Positions 23,826-32,132 of a stretch of 64,000 bases of DNA are shown here, piece by piece. Location: positions 211,932 to 275,931 of the forward strand of contig NZ_QPCG01000005.1 in the NCBI RefSeq assembly GCF_003351025.1. Direction: 5' to 3'. Under the pieces are notes generated by a model that had not been told where the DNA came from, ran no database searches, and saw nothing but the letters and a program-made list of their open reading frames with translations. Positions within the stretch are counted from its first letter, which is position 1. Each line of letters opens with the position of its first letter. Source of the DNA: Mucilaginibacter endophyticus. Its GTDB lineage: Bacteria > Bacteroidota > Bacteroidia > Sphingobacteriales > Sphingobacteriaceae. The position numbers and the translations under genes were made by a program.

Positions 23826-25937
23826 TTAGTCGATAGCAACTTGTTTGCGGCCTTTTGATTTGGCAACAACTTCGTCCTGTACGTTACGAGGTGCTTCAGC
23901 GTAGTGGTCAAACTCCATAGTTGAAGTTGCACGGCCTGAAGTGATAGTACGTAATTGAGTTACGTAACCAAACATTTCAGAAAGTGGTACCATTGCTTTG
24001 ATTACCTGTGCACCGTTACGGGTGTCCATACCTTGCAGTTGGCCACGACGACGGTTCATGTCACCGATAACATCACCCATGTTTTCTTCAGGGGTTAAGA
24101 TCTCGATTTTCATGATTGGCTCAAGCAATACCGGTTTACATTTAGGCAATGCCTCACGGTAAGCAGAACGACCGGCGATCTCGAATGATAACGCGTCCGA
24201 ATCGACAGCGTGGAATGAACCATCAATCAAACGAACTTTTAAGCTTGTAAGTGGGTAACCTGCAAGTACACCATTGTCCATAGCGGCTTTGAAGCCTTTT
24301 TCAACAGATGGGATAAACTCACGTGGAATTGAACCACCAACAATTTCGTTAACAAACTGCAAGCCTTCTTTGTTGTCGTCGGCTGGAGAGATAACAACCT
24401 GGATATCCGCGAATTTACCACGACCACCAGTTTGTTTCTTGTAAGTTTCACGGTGTTGAATAGTACCTGTGATAGCCTCTTTGTAAGCTACCTGAGGAGC
24501 ACCCTGGTTAACTTCCACTTTAAACTCGCGTTTTAAACGGTCCATCAAAATATCAAGGTGTAACTCACCCATACCAGAGATAACTGTTTGACCAGTATCT
24601 TGATCTGTTTGTACGCGGAAAGTTGGATCCTCTTCGGCCAGTTTACCTAAAGCGATACCTAATTTATCAACGTCGGCCTGAGTTTTAGGCTCAATTGCCA
24701 AACCGATAACCGGCTCAGGGAATACCATCGACTCAAGAACCAACTGATGTTTCTCGTCGCAAAGGGTATCACCTGTTTTGATATCTTTAAAGCCTACTAC
24801 CGCAGCAATATCACCTGCACCCACGTTAGGGATAGGGTTTTGCTTGTTAGCATGCATCTGGAATATACGGCTGATACGCTCTTTGCTTTCTGAACGCATA
24901 TTGTACACGTATGAACCTGCATCAAGGTTACCAGAGTAAACACGGATGAAGCACAAACGACCTACGAATGGGTCGGTAGCAATTTTAAATGCTAATGCTG
25001 CAAATGGTTCTTTAACGTCTGGTTTAACCAAAATTTCGGCACCGGTGTCAGGGTTAGTACCAACAACACCTTTTGAATCAAGAGGTGAAGGCATTAACTC
25101 CATCACATAGTCAAGCATGGTTTGTACACCTTTGTTTTTGAAAGATGAACCGCAAGTCATCGGAACGATTTTGCCGGCCAAAGTAGCCTGACGTAAAGCG
25201 TCTAATACTTCGCGCTCAGTGATGGTTGTAGGATCTTCAAAGAATTTCTCCATTAAAGAGTCATCAAACTCAGCAACTGCTTCCAATAATTTCTCTCTCC
25301 ACTCAGTAGCTTCGTCAAGCATATCGGCAGGGATAGGCACTTCGGTAAAGGTCATACCTTTATCATGCTCATTCCAAACAATACCACGGAAGTTGATCAG
25401 ATCAACCACACCTTTAAACTGGTCTTCAGCACCGATAGGTAACTGCAATGGGATAGCAACGCTGCCCAACATTTCTTTAACTTGTTTTACCACGTTTAAG
25501 AAATCGGCACCAGAGCGGTCCATTTTGTTAACGAAACCAATACGCGGTACGTTGTAGTTGTTAGCCAAACGCCAGTTAGTTTCTGACTGAGGCTCAACAC
25601 CGTCAACCGCGCTGAATAAGAACACCAAACCATCAAGTACACGTAATGAACGGTTTACCTCTACGGTAAAGTCCACGTGACCCGGGGTATCAATGATGTT
25701 CATGTGATAGTTATGGTTACGGTATTTCCAGTTTACGGTTGTTGCAGCCGAAGTGATGGTGATACCACGTTCCTGCTCCTGGGCCATCCAGTCCATAGTA
25801 GCGGCACCTTCGTGTACCTCACCAATTTTGTGGCTTACACCAGCATAGTAAAGGATACGCTCGGTAGTGGTAGTTTTACCAGCATCAATGTGAGCGGCAA
25901 TACCAATGTTTCTTGTATATTTTAGATCTCTTGACAT
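23826..25937 (-). CDS. fusA: Translation elongation factor G
   Basis: EF-G is the GTPase that translocates tRNAs and mRNA on the ribosome. At 703 residues it is full length. The P-loop is AHIDAGKTTTTERILYYAG near residues 16-34, switch II IDTPGHVDF is near 80-88, and the NKMD guanine-recognition motif is in FVNKMDRSGADF near 137-148. Domains II to V follow, with domain IV MGELHLDI and domain V EILTPEENMGDVIGDMNRRRG. The rpsG-fusA gap carries three copies of a 13-base repeat, possibly regulatory. Confidence 0.98.
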   Translation of the reverse strand: MSRDLKYTRNIGIAAHIDAGKTTTTERILYYAGVSHKIGEVHEGAATMDWMAQEQERGITITSAATTVNWKYRNHNYHMNIIDTPGHVDFTVEVNRSLRVLDGLVFLFSAVDGVEPQSETNWRLANNYNVPRIGFVNKMDRSGADFLNVVKQVKEMLGSVAIPLQLPIGAEDQFKGVVDLINFRGIVWNEHDKGMTFTEVPIPADMLDEATEWREKLLEAVAEFDDSLMEKFFEDPTTITEREVLDALRQATLAGKIVPMTCGSSFKNKGVQTMLDYVMELMPSPLDSKGVVGTNPDTGAEILVKPDVKEPFAALAFKIATDPFVGRLCFIRVYSGNLDAGSYVYNMRSESKERISRIFQMHANKQNPIPNVGAGDIAAVVGFKDIKTGDTLCDEKHQLVLESMVFPEPVIGLAIEPKTQADVDKLGIALGKLAEEDPTFRVQTDQDTGQTVISGMGELHLDILMDRLKREFKVEVNQGAPQVAYKEAITGTIQHRETYKKQTGGRGKFADIQVVISPADDNKEGLQFVNEIVGGSIPREFIPSVEKGFKAAMDNGVLAGYPLTSLKVRLIDGSFHAVDSDALSFEIAGRSAYREALPKCKPVLLEPIMKIEILTPEENMGDVIGDMNRRRGQLQGMDTRNGAQVIKAMVPLSEMFGYVTQLRTITSGRATSTMEFDHYAEAPRNVQDEVVAKSKGRKQVAID

Positions 25938-25972
25938 TTTATTTGTTTTGTGATTTCACTTGACCCTTTAAT

Positions 25973-26039
25973 GATTACACCGATTAAAAAGTGTAAACGT
26001 AAATAATCGGTGTAATCTTATTATTAAATCGGTGTAATC
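25973..26039. repeat. Triple 13-base repeat in the rpsG-fusA gap
   Basis: GATTACACCGATT at 25973-25985 is followed by two copies of its complement, AATCGGTGTAATC, at 26005-26017 and 26027-26039. The first can pair with either of the other two, giving two mutually exclusive 13-bp hairpins in the operon transcript upstream of fusA. Confidence 0.7.
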
Positions 26040-26047
26040 TAAATCTT

Positions 26048-26515
26048 TTAGAACCTGAAGTGTGAGAACGCTTTGTTAGCCTCAGCCATTTTGTGCGTAT
26101 CTTCTTTCTTCTTAACAGCGGCACCCTCGCCTTTAGCTGCTGAGATGATTTCGCCGGCTAATTTCTCCATCATGGTTTTTTCACCACGGCGACGAGCATA
26201 GCTGATCAGCCATTTCATACCCAAAGCTACTTTACGCTCAGGACGAACCTCTGTAGGTACCTGGAAGTTAGCACCACCTACACGGCGGCTTTTTACTTCA
26301 ACAGCAGGCATTACGTTGTTCAAAGCTTTTTTCCAGGTTTCTAAACCGTTTTCGCTTGTTTTTTTCTCAACAATTTCAACGGCGTTGTAGAATATAGCGT
26401 ATGCGGTAGATTTTTTACCATCATACATCATATTGTTTACAAACCTTGTTACCAAAGTATCATTGAACTTTGGATCAGGAAGGATAATTCTCTTTTTTGG
26501 TTTTGACTTTCTCAT
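26048..26515 (-). CDS. rpsG: 30S ribosomal protein S7
   Basis: S7 nucleates folding of the 3' domain of 16S rRNA. The 155 residues start MRKSKPKKRIILPDPKFNDTLVTRFVNNMMYDGKKSTAY, with PAVEVKSRRVGGANFQVPTEVRPERK in the middle and KKEDTHKMAEANKAFSHFRF at the end, all typical. Standard length. It is the second gene of the str operon, 19 bases after rpsL. Confidence 0.98.
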   Translation of the reverse strand: MRKSKPKKRIILPDPKFNDTLVTRFVNNMMYDGKKSTAYAIFYNAVEIVEKKTSENGLETWKKALNNVMPAVEVKSRRVGGANFQVPTEVRPERKVALGMKWLISYARRRGEKTMMEKLAGEIISAAKGEGAAVKKKEDTHKMAEANKAFSHFRF

Positions 26516-26534
26516 TGCTTTCTATCCTCCTTAA

Positions 26535-26948
26535 TTATTTCTTTTTACCTTTTGTTGGCGCTGCTGCTACCTGACCTGGTTTAGGACGTTTGGTACCATA
26601 TTTTGAACGACGTTGGTTACGGCCAGCTACACCTGATGTATCCAGTGCACCACGGATGATGTGGTAACGTACACCTGGTAAGTCTTTAACACGACCACCG
26701 CGGATCAAAACGATAGAGTGCTCCTGTAAGTTGTGACCTTCACCTGGGATATAAGCGTTTACTTCTTTACCGTTGGTTAAGCGCACACGGGCAACTTTAC
26801 GCATTGCTGAGTTTGGTTTTTTAGGGGTAGTGGTATACACACGTGTGCATACGCCTCTTCGCTGTGGACAGCTGTCCAACGCTGGTGACTTACTCTTGTC
26901 AACCAGAGCTACTCTACCTTTTCTAACTAATTGCTGAATAGTAGGCAT
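26535..26948 (-). CDS. rpsL: 30S ribosomal protein S12
   Basis: S12 lies at the decoding centre. The 137 residues start MPTIQQLVRKGR and contain the decoding-loop segment TTPKKPNSAMRKVARVRLTNG, EGHNLQEHSIVLIRGGRVKDLPGVRYHIIRG, and a lysine-rich tail. The lysine in the TPKKPNSA loop is the position where streptomycin-resistance changes arise elsewhere; here it is the wild-type residue. First gene of the str operon, with its own promoter. Confidence 0.98.
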   Translation of the reverse strand: MPTIQQLVRKGRVALVDKSKSPALDSCPQRRGVCTRVYTTTPKKPNSAMRKVARVRLTNGKEVNAYIPGEGHNLQEHSIVLIRGGRVKDLPGVRYHIIRGALDTSGVAGRNQRRSKYGTKRPKPGQVAAAPTKGKKK

Positions 26949-26993
26949 TTCTTGCTTTTTTGTCTAATTATTTTATCCCGCATTTCGGGACTG

Positions 26994-27024
26994 CAAAAGT
27001 ACGAACATTATTTTTGATTTTCAA
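26994..27024 (-). promoter_or_regulatory. Bacteroidota-type promoter of the str operon
   Basis: On the minus strand a -33 TTG (complement of 27022-27024) and a -7 box TACTTTTG (complement of 26994-27001) are 20 bases apart, which is ideal spacing. Transcription should start near 26988, giving a leader of about 40 bases that contains a small TCCCG/CGGGA hairpin at 26976-26990. Confidence 0.72.
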
Positions 27025-27093
27025 GTAGTTGTGTGAAAGTTTTTTTGAGGGGAAGAAGTTGATGGCGTGATGGTTGTAATTCTTTCTAAACAC

Positions 27094-27227
27094 GGATTTG
27101 TCTGAACCCGGATTTCTGGAATTAAAGAATTAACAGAAGCAATAATTTCAATAAATTCTTTAATTCGTTTAATTCGAGTTCAGACAAATCCGATAAATCC
27201 GCCAATCCGTTTAATCCCGGTTCAGAT
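27094..27227. repeat. Inverted repeat, family F
   Basis: GGATTTGTCTGAAC near 27094 pairs with GTTCAGACAAATCC ending about 27191. A second CCGGTTCAGA follows at 27217-27226. Inner arms contain AATTAAAGAATT and AAATTCTTTAATT. It lies in a 638-base gene-free region (26949-27586) with the str promoter, the second structured element and, at 27318-27509, AT-rich DNA in which nothing is recognised. Confidence 0.65.
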
Positions 27228-27234
27228 AACTTGG

Positions 27235-27317
27235 GCAATGCCTTCGGCCCGGGCTGTACGTTCATACGCCTGCCGGCCTTACGCGCAATGGCCGGTATCC
27301 ACTTCCATCCCTATTGC
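27235..27317 (-). ncRNA. Candidate structured RNA element, copy 2
   Basis: Read on the minus strand it runs from GCAAT (27317-27313) to ATTGC (27239-27235), with AGGGATGGAAGTGGATACC, GGCC-loop-GGCC and AGCCCGGGC between. The closing stem differs from copy 1 at two base pairs, and both remain paired. It is upstream of the str promoter, so it is not part of the str leader as now understood. Confidence 0.5.
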
Positions 27318-27509
27318 AAATATGTGTGTATAGAAAAAGGGCCGGTTACCGATGTAACCAGGTTTAGGTGACAGCGGGCCGGCCCATAATATCTTTTAGT
27401 TAATTAGGAAAAATGGTTAATTTATCATCAAACATAAAATTTAATTTGAATATTTTAAAATTAAATTTCGTTTTTTTTTAATATTCGATATATAATTTGT
27501 TTTAACCAT

Positions 27510-27544
27510 AAAAAGAGCGCCGGTAAAACCCGACGCCCTCTTTC
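27510..27544 (-). terminator. Possible terminator after the small His-rich lipoprotein gene
   Basis: AAAAAGAGCGCCGG and CCGACGCCCTCTTT form an imperfect stem, with A- and T-runs at the two ends. It is weak because of mismatches, but its place just after the stop at 27587 is right. Confidence 0.5.
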
Positions 27545-27586
27545 ATCACTCACTAAACTACTTATAGAAAACTTAAATTAACAATC

Positions 27587-27769
27587 TTAATAACCGCGGT
27601 CGTGATAATGGCCATGATCGCTACCATTCTGGTAGCCATTATTATAACCGTTATTATATCCGTTGCGGTACCTGTGATGGTGACCATAATCTTCACGTAC
27701 TACACAACCTGAGGTTACAGATACTACTGCTGATATTAATAGTGCCAAAGCAACAAATTTCCTTTTCAT
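27587..27769 (-). CDS. Small His/Gly/Asn/Tyr-rich predicted lipoprotein
   Basis: A 60-residue protein with a clear lipoprotein signal (MKRKFVALALLISAVVSVTSGC, Cys22). The mature part is only about 39 residues and is dominated by His, Tyr, Asn and Gly, with GYNNG repeats and clusters such as HHH and HGHYHDRG. No enzyme domain is possible at this size. The histidine-rich tail could bind metal ions such as copper, nickel or zinc, but that is inference. Unknown family; ORF, signal peptide and a downstream hairpin support it as real. Confidence 0.65.
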   Translation of the reverse strand: MKRKFVALALLISAVVSVTSGCVVREDYGHHHRYRNGYNNGYNNGYQNGSDHGHYHDRGY

Positions 27770-27947
27770 GGCGTAAATTCTTTAATCCATCATCTTTATT
27801 GAAGATGTACACATATATGACTAATGGAAAATGAAAAGGATTAATTTGATGTGGGTATTTAATGAAAATGGAATGGTAAAAACTTCATTTTTAGTATTTA
27901 AATCCATTGGCCTGTGAAGGTGATATGACATTAGGTGTGGAGGGCTT

Positions 27948-28017
27948 GTCATCCTGAGCCTGTCGAAGGACGTGCGTAGAGGCCCACCCCGCTATGCTTC
28001 GACAGGCTCAGCATGAC
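27948..28017. repeat. 70-base palindromic repeat, family B
   Basis: GTCATCCTGAGCCTGTCGAAG and CTTCGACAGGCTCAGCATGAC form the arms. The same element in inverted orientation lies at 46167-46236. It has no coding capacity. Confidence 0.85.
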
Positions 28018-28031
28018 CCCGTTTTTTAATT

Positions 28032-28183
28032 ATGTCATGGGTAGGTACAAAGCAATCTTAAACTATACAGGGCTAACCTTTATAGCTGCTTTGCTGCTCG
28101 CGGATTATTAATAATTATAATTTGTTTTTATAGGTATTAATGAGCTCCCTTCGGTTGGTTGTCTTCGTACCTCGCTTTGACGG
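28032..28183. repeat. Diverged or expanded family A repeat
   Basis: ATGTCATGGGTAGGTACAAAGCAATC at the left and CTTCGTACCTCGCTTTGAC at the right are the degenerate ends of family A, and ACTATACAGGG is shared with the 23181 copy. The middle is an AT-rich stretch absent from the other copies. Together with family B this fills most of the 465-base gap 27770-28234. Confidence 0.6.
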
Positions 28184-28234
28184 GATGTAATAAGTAGTTG
28201 TTTATCTTAAAAAATAGAGTGGCCACATTTCAAA

Positions 28235-28441
28235 TCAAACCAACCCCATGCTCTCCCTATACTCCTGCTGAATAATGAGCAAACAGTTGGCGCACAAGCA
28301 TCCATCATATAATTCACTTACATACTGAACCTCATTCAATGTAAGCTGAACCGTACTGCACTGGCACTTGGTGAATGAGTTGGCTTTACATTCAAAAGGC
28401 GTTTCGCAACGTTCGCAGCGGATAATCTCGTGTTTGGGCAT
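28235..28441 (-). CDS. Small cysteine-rich protein (CWC-like zinc-binding family)
   Basis: A 68-residue cytoplasmic protein with eight cysteines: C9 and C12 in CERC, C18, C26 and C28 in CQC, and C48, C50 and C53 in CLCANC. The layout resembles the Cysteine-rich CWC family of unknown function and suggests one or two structural zinc sites. No signal peptide. It lies downstream of nrdA on the same strand but is separated from it by a terminator, so a functional link is not implied. Confidence 0.65.
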   Translation of the reverse strand: MPKHEIIRCERCETPFECKANSFTKCQCSTVQLTLNEVQYVSELYDGCLCANCLLIIQQEYRESMGLV

Positions 28442-28560
28442 TTCTTTATTTAGTCCGAAAGTCGGTAAGTCCGCAAGTCCGTAAGATGGAGCTGCAAATG
28501 CCGATCATCAAAAGTATCAATTAAACATAAATTGAATGTCAACGAAATCCCACTAAAACA

Positions 28561-28591
28561 AAAAGCCCATAAACCGTAGTCTATGGGCTTT
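28561..28591 (-). terminator. Terminator after nrdA
   Basis: AAAAGCCCATA and TATGGGCTTT pair around a 10-base loop, 34 bases beyond the nrdA stop. A T-run is present on the minus strand. Confidence 0.8.
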
Positions 28592-28624
28592 GAAAATTAT
28601 ATACGGACTTACCCGACTAAAAAC

Positions 28625-30997
28625 TTACGCTGAGCAAGTTACGCAGCCTTCTTCCATTGAACAGGTTGGGCCTGCAGGAATTTCGTCGGCAACGGCGTCA
28701 ACAACGGCTGGGATAACCGGATCCATGTTTTTACCACCTTGGTTCTCAACGGTAAATTTAACCGCTTGCGAAGCTGCTTGTGTACGCAGGTAGTACATAC
28801 CTGTTTTCAAGCCTTTTTTCCATGCATAGAAGTGCATTGAAGTCAGTTTTGAAGCATTTGGCGAGTTGATGAACAGGTTCAATGATTGCGACTGGCAAAT
28901 GTACGCGCCCCTGTCGGCAGCCATATCAATAATGCTACGCATTTTGATTTCCCAAACAGTTTTGTACAATGCTTTGATATCAGCAGGGATCTCAGGAATC
29001 TCCTGGATTGAACCATTTGCACTGATGATCTTATCTTTCATGCTGGTGCTCCACAAGCCAAGGTTAACCAGGTCACGTAATAAGTATTTGTTCACTACAA
29101 TGAACTCACCACTTAATACACGACGGGTGTAAATGTTTGAGGTATATGGTTCAAAGCACTCGTTGTTACCTAATATCTGTGAGGTAGACGCTGTTGGCAT
29201 AGGCGCAACTAACAATGAGTTACGTACGCCATGGTTCATTACATCTAAACGCAGGTTTTCCCAATCCCAACGACCGCTTTCCGGTTTTACACCCCACAGG
29301 TCAAACTGGAATTTACCTTGTGACAGTGGTGAGCCTTTGAATGTTTCATAAGCGCCATCTTTTATAGCCATATCTTTTGAAGCTGTCATAGCTGCAAAGT
29401 AGATGGTTTCAAAAATCTCGATGTTCAGTTTTTTAGCTTCATCGCTTTCAAACGGCATACGCAGCTGGATGAAAGTATCGGCCAAACCTTGTACACCTAA
29501 GCCGATAGGACGGTGACGTAAGTTTGAATACTCGGCTTCTTTAACAGGGTAGTAGTTACCATCAATGATCCTGTTAAGGTTCACGGTAGCCTGGTAAGTT
29601 ACTTCGTATAGTTTATCATGGTCAAAAGCACCATTGTTGATGTAGCGTGGCAATGCTAATGAAGCCAGGTTACAAACAGCTACTTCGTTTGCATCGGTAT
29701 ACTCAATGATCTCGGTGCAAAGGTTTGAGCTTTTAATGGTACCTAAGTTTTGCTGGTTTGATTTACCGTTGGCAGCATCTTTATATAATAAGTATGGTGT
29801 ACCGGTTTCAACCTGAGCGTCAAGTACTGCAAACCATAGCTCTTGTGCTTTTACAGTGCGGCGCTGACGGCCTTCTTTTTCGTATTTGGTATAAAGCTCT
29901 TCAAATTCTTTACCCCAGCAATCGGCTAAGCCTGGTGCTTCGTGCGGGCAAAATAAGCTCCAATCTTCATTAGCTTCAACGCGTTGCATGAACAGGTCAG
30001 ATACCCAAAGGGCATAGAACAAGTCACGGGCACGCATTTCTTCTTTACCGTGGTTCTTACGCAGGTCGAGGAATTCGAAAATATCGGCATGCCAAGGTTC
30101 TAAGTAAACAGCGAAAGCGCCTTTACGTTTACCACCGCCCTGATCTACATAACGTGCAGTATCATTAAATACACGCAGCATTGGGATAATACCATTGCTG
30201 GTACCGTTAGTGCCGCTGATGTATGAACCTGTCGCCCTTACATTGTGGATGCTTAAACCGATACCACCCGCGCTTTGCGAAATTTTAGCGGTTTGTTTCA
30301 AAGTATCGTAGATGCCTTCAATGCTGTCATCTTTCATGGTTAACAGGAAGCATGACGACATTTGTGGTTTTGGTGTACCAGCATTGAACAGGGTTGGTGT
30401 AGCATGTGTAAACCAACGCTCGCTCATTAAATGGTATGTTTTAATAGCGCTTTCAATATCGTGTTTGTGGATACCTACCGATACACGCATGAACAAATGT
30501 TGAGGACGCTCAGCAATTTTACCGTCTATTTTTAACAGGTACGATTTTTCAAGGGTTTTAAAGCCGAAGTAATCGAAACCAAAGTCGCGGTCATAAATGA
30601 TGGTGCTATCAAGTAACTCAGCGTTTTCCTGGATCACTTCCCAAACATCATCAGCAATAAGTGAGGCATCTTTACCGGTTTTCTTGTCAACATATTCATG
30701 CAGGAGGCGCATGGTTTCAGAAAACGATTTGATGGTGTTTTTATGCAGGTTTGATACCGCTATACGCGAAGCCAGCAAAGCATAATCAGGGTGCTTGGTG
30801 GTTAATGAAGCGGCGGTTTCGGCAGCCAGGTTATCCAGCTCGGAGGTGGTTACGCCATCAAATAAACCTTCAATTACCTTTTTAGCTACATCAATAGGGT
30901 CAACTAACTGAAACCCGTAGCACAGTTTTTCAATACGTGCTGTGATCTTGTCAAATTTTACGGACTCTCTTCTACCGTCTCTTTTTATTACGAACAT
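28625..30997 (-). CDS. nrdA: Class I ribonucleoside-diphosphate reductase, alpha (large) subunit
   Basis: NrdA reduces ribonucleoside diphosphates to deoxyribonucleotides using a radical supplied by NrdB. The 790 residues start with an ATP-cone regulatory domain (MFVIKRDGRRESVKFDKITARIEKL, about 1-90). The catalytic barrel follows, with FNAGTPKPQMSSCFLLTM and SAGGIGLSIHNVRATGSYI near residues 210-270, the NLCTEIIEY active-site loop near 435, and PMPTASTSQILGNNE near 605. The C-terminal CSMEEGCVTCSA supplies the redox-active cysteines that are re-reduced by thioredoxin or glutaredoxin. The sequence is closer to the eukaryotic type than to E. coli NrdA. It follows nrdB after a 160-base gap. Confidence 0.97.
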   Translation of the reverse strand: MFVIKRDGRRESVKFDKITARIEKLCYGFQLVDPIDVAKKVIEGLFDGVTTSELDNLAAETAASLTTKHPDYALLASRIAVSNLHKNTIKSFSETMRLLHEYVDKKTGKDASLIADDVWEVIQENAELLDSTIIYDRDFGFDYFGFKTLEKSYLLKIDGKIAERPQHLFMRVSVGIHKHDIESAIKTYHLMSERWFTHATPTLFNAGTPKPQMSSCFLLTMKDDSIEGIYDTLKQTAKISQSAGGIGLSIHNVRATGSYISGTNGTSNGIIPMLRVFNDTARYVDQGGGKRKGAFAVYLEPWHADIFEFLDLRKNHGKEEMRARDLFYALWVSDLFMQRVEANEDWSLFCPHEAPGLADCWGKEFEELYTKYEKEGRQRRTVKAQELWFAVLDAQVETGTPYLLYKDAANGKSNQQNLGTIKSSNLCTEIIEYTDANEVAVCNLASLALPRYINNGAFDHDKLYEVTYQATVNLNRIIDGNYYPVKEAEYSNLRHRPIGLGVQGLADTFIQLRMPFESDEAKKLNIEIFETIYFAAMTASKDMAIKDGAYETFKGSPLSQGKFQFDLWGVKPESGRWDWENLRLDVMNHGVRNSLLVAPMPTASTSQILGNNECFEPYTSNIYTRRVLSGEFIVVNKYLLRDLVNLGLWSTSMKDKIISANGSIQEIPEIPADIKALYKTVWEIKMRSIIDMAADRGAYICQSQSLNLFINSPNASKLTSMHFYAWKKGLKTGMYYLRTQAASQAVKFTVENQGGKNMDPVIPAVVDAVADEIPAGPTCSMEEGCVTCSA

Positions 30998-31157
30998 TTT
31001 CCCCCTCCTTTTGCCCCGTTAAAAGCGAAGCTTTTTTAGTTAATATTATTGTGATTTGATTATTTTCTTGAACCTGAACCTTGATTTTCCTGATTTGAGG
31101 ATTGCCTGATATTGGAGTAAAGCCTAACCTCTAATCTCCAACCTCTGACCTCCAAAC

Positions 31158-32132
31158 CTAAAAATCATCATCAAGCGAAAAGCTCTTGCTTTCGGCCGAT
31201 GCGTTCAGTACACCACTTTTTTGATAGTCGCCTACGCGTTTTTCAAAGAAGTTGGTTTTTCCCTGCAACGAGATCATTTCCATGAAATCGAACGGGTTGG
31301 TCGCGTTATAATATTTATCGTAACCCAGTTCGCTCAGCCATCTGTCGGCCACAAATTCAATGTATTGGCTCATCAGTTTGGCGTTCATGCCTATCAGGTT
31401 AACCGGCAACGCATCGGTTACAAATTCTTTTTCTATCTCAACCGCATCGGTAATGATTTTGGTAACCTGCTCTTGCGGAAGTTTGTTTTCAAGCATGCTG
31501 TATAATAAGCAGGCAAATTCGCAATGCGAACCCTCATCGCGCGAGATCAGCTCATTGCTGAAAGTAAGGCCCGGCATTAAGCCACGTTTTTTAAGCCAGA
31601 ATATAGAGCAAAAACTACCTGAGAAGAAAATACCTTCAACAGCCGCAAATGCAACCAAACGCTCGGCAAAGTTGCCATTGTTGATCCATTTTAATGCCCA
31701 CTCGGCTTTTTTGCCTACGCATGGTACAGTTTCTATGGCGTGGAAAAGGCGGTCTTTTTCGGCCGGATCTTTAACGTAGGTGTCTATCAGCAGGGCGTAA
31801 GTTTCAGAGTGAATGTTCTCCATCATGATCTGGAAACCGTAAAAGCAACGGGCCTCAGGCAATTGCACTTCACTCATGAAGTTTACCGCCAGGTTTTCGT
31901 TCACGATACCATCACTTGCGGCAAAAAATGCAAGGATGTGTGAAATGAAATGTTTTTCGCCCGAATTAAGATTTTCCCAGTGTTTAAGGTCGTCCGAAAG
32001 ATCGATCTCTTCAGCCGTCCAGAAGCTGGCCTCCGCTTTTTTGTACATCTCCCAAATTTTGGGATACTTGATGGGAAGGATAACAAACCGGTCCTTGTTT
32101 TCCCGTAGTAATAATTCGTTTTCCAAACTCAT
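31158..32132 (-). CDS. nrdB: Class I ribonucleoside-diphosphate reductase, beta (small) subunit
   Basis: NrdB houses the diiron-tyrosyl radical cofactor for NrdA. The 324 residues show ILPIKYPKIWEMYKKAEASFWTAEEIDLSDD, the iron-ligand segment EARCFYGFQIMMENIHSETYALLID (with the predicted radical Tyr in CFYGF), and a second ligand region DEGSHCEFACLLYSML. The sequence is eukaryote-like, as usual for Bacteroidota. The C-terminus ends SFSLDDDF, the tail that docks to the alpha subunit. It is the first gene of the nrdBA transcript. Confidence 0.97.
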   Translation of the reverse strand: MSLENELLLRENKDRFVILPIKYPKIWEMYKKAEASFWTAEEIDLSDDLKHWENLNSGEKHFISHILAFFAASDGIVNENLAVNFMSEVQLPEARCFYGFQIMMENIHSETYALLIDTYVKDPAEKDRLFHAIETVPCVGKKAEWALKWINNGNFAERLVAFAAVEGIFFSGSFCSIFWLKKRGLMPGLTFSNELISRDEGSHCEFACLLYSMLENKLPQEQVTKIITDAVEIEKEFVTDALPVNLIGMNAKLMSQYIEFVADRWLSELGYDKYYNATNPFDFMEMISLQGKTNFFEKRVGDYQKSGVLNASAESKSFSLDDDF

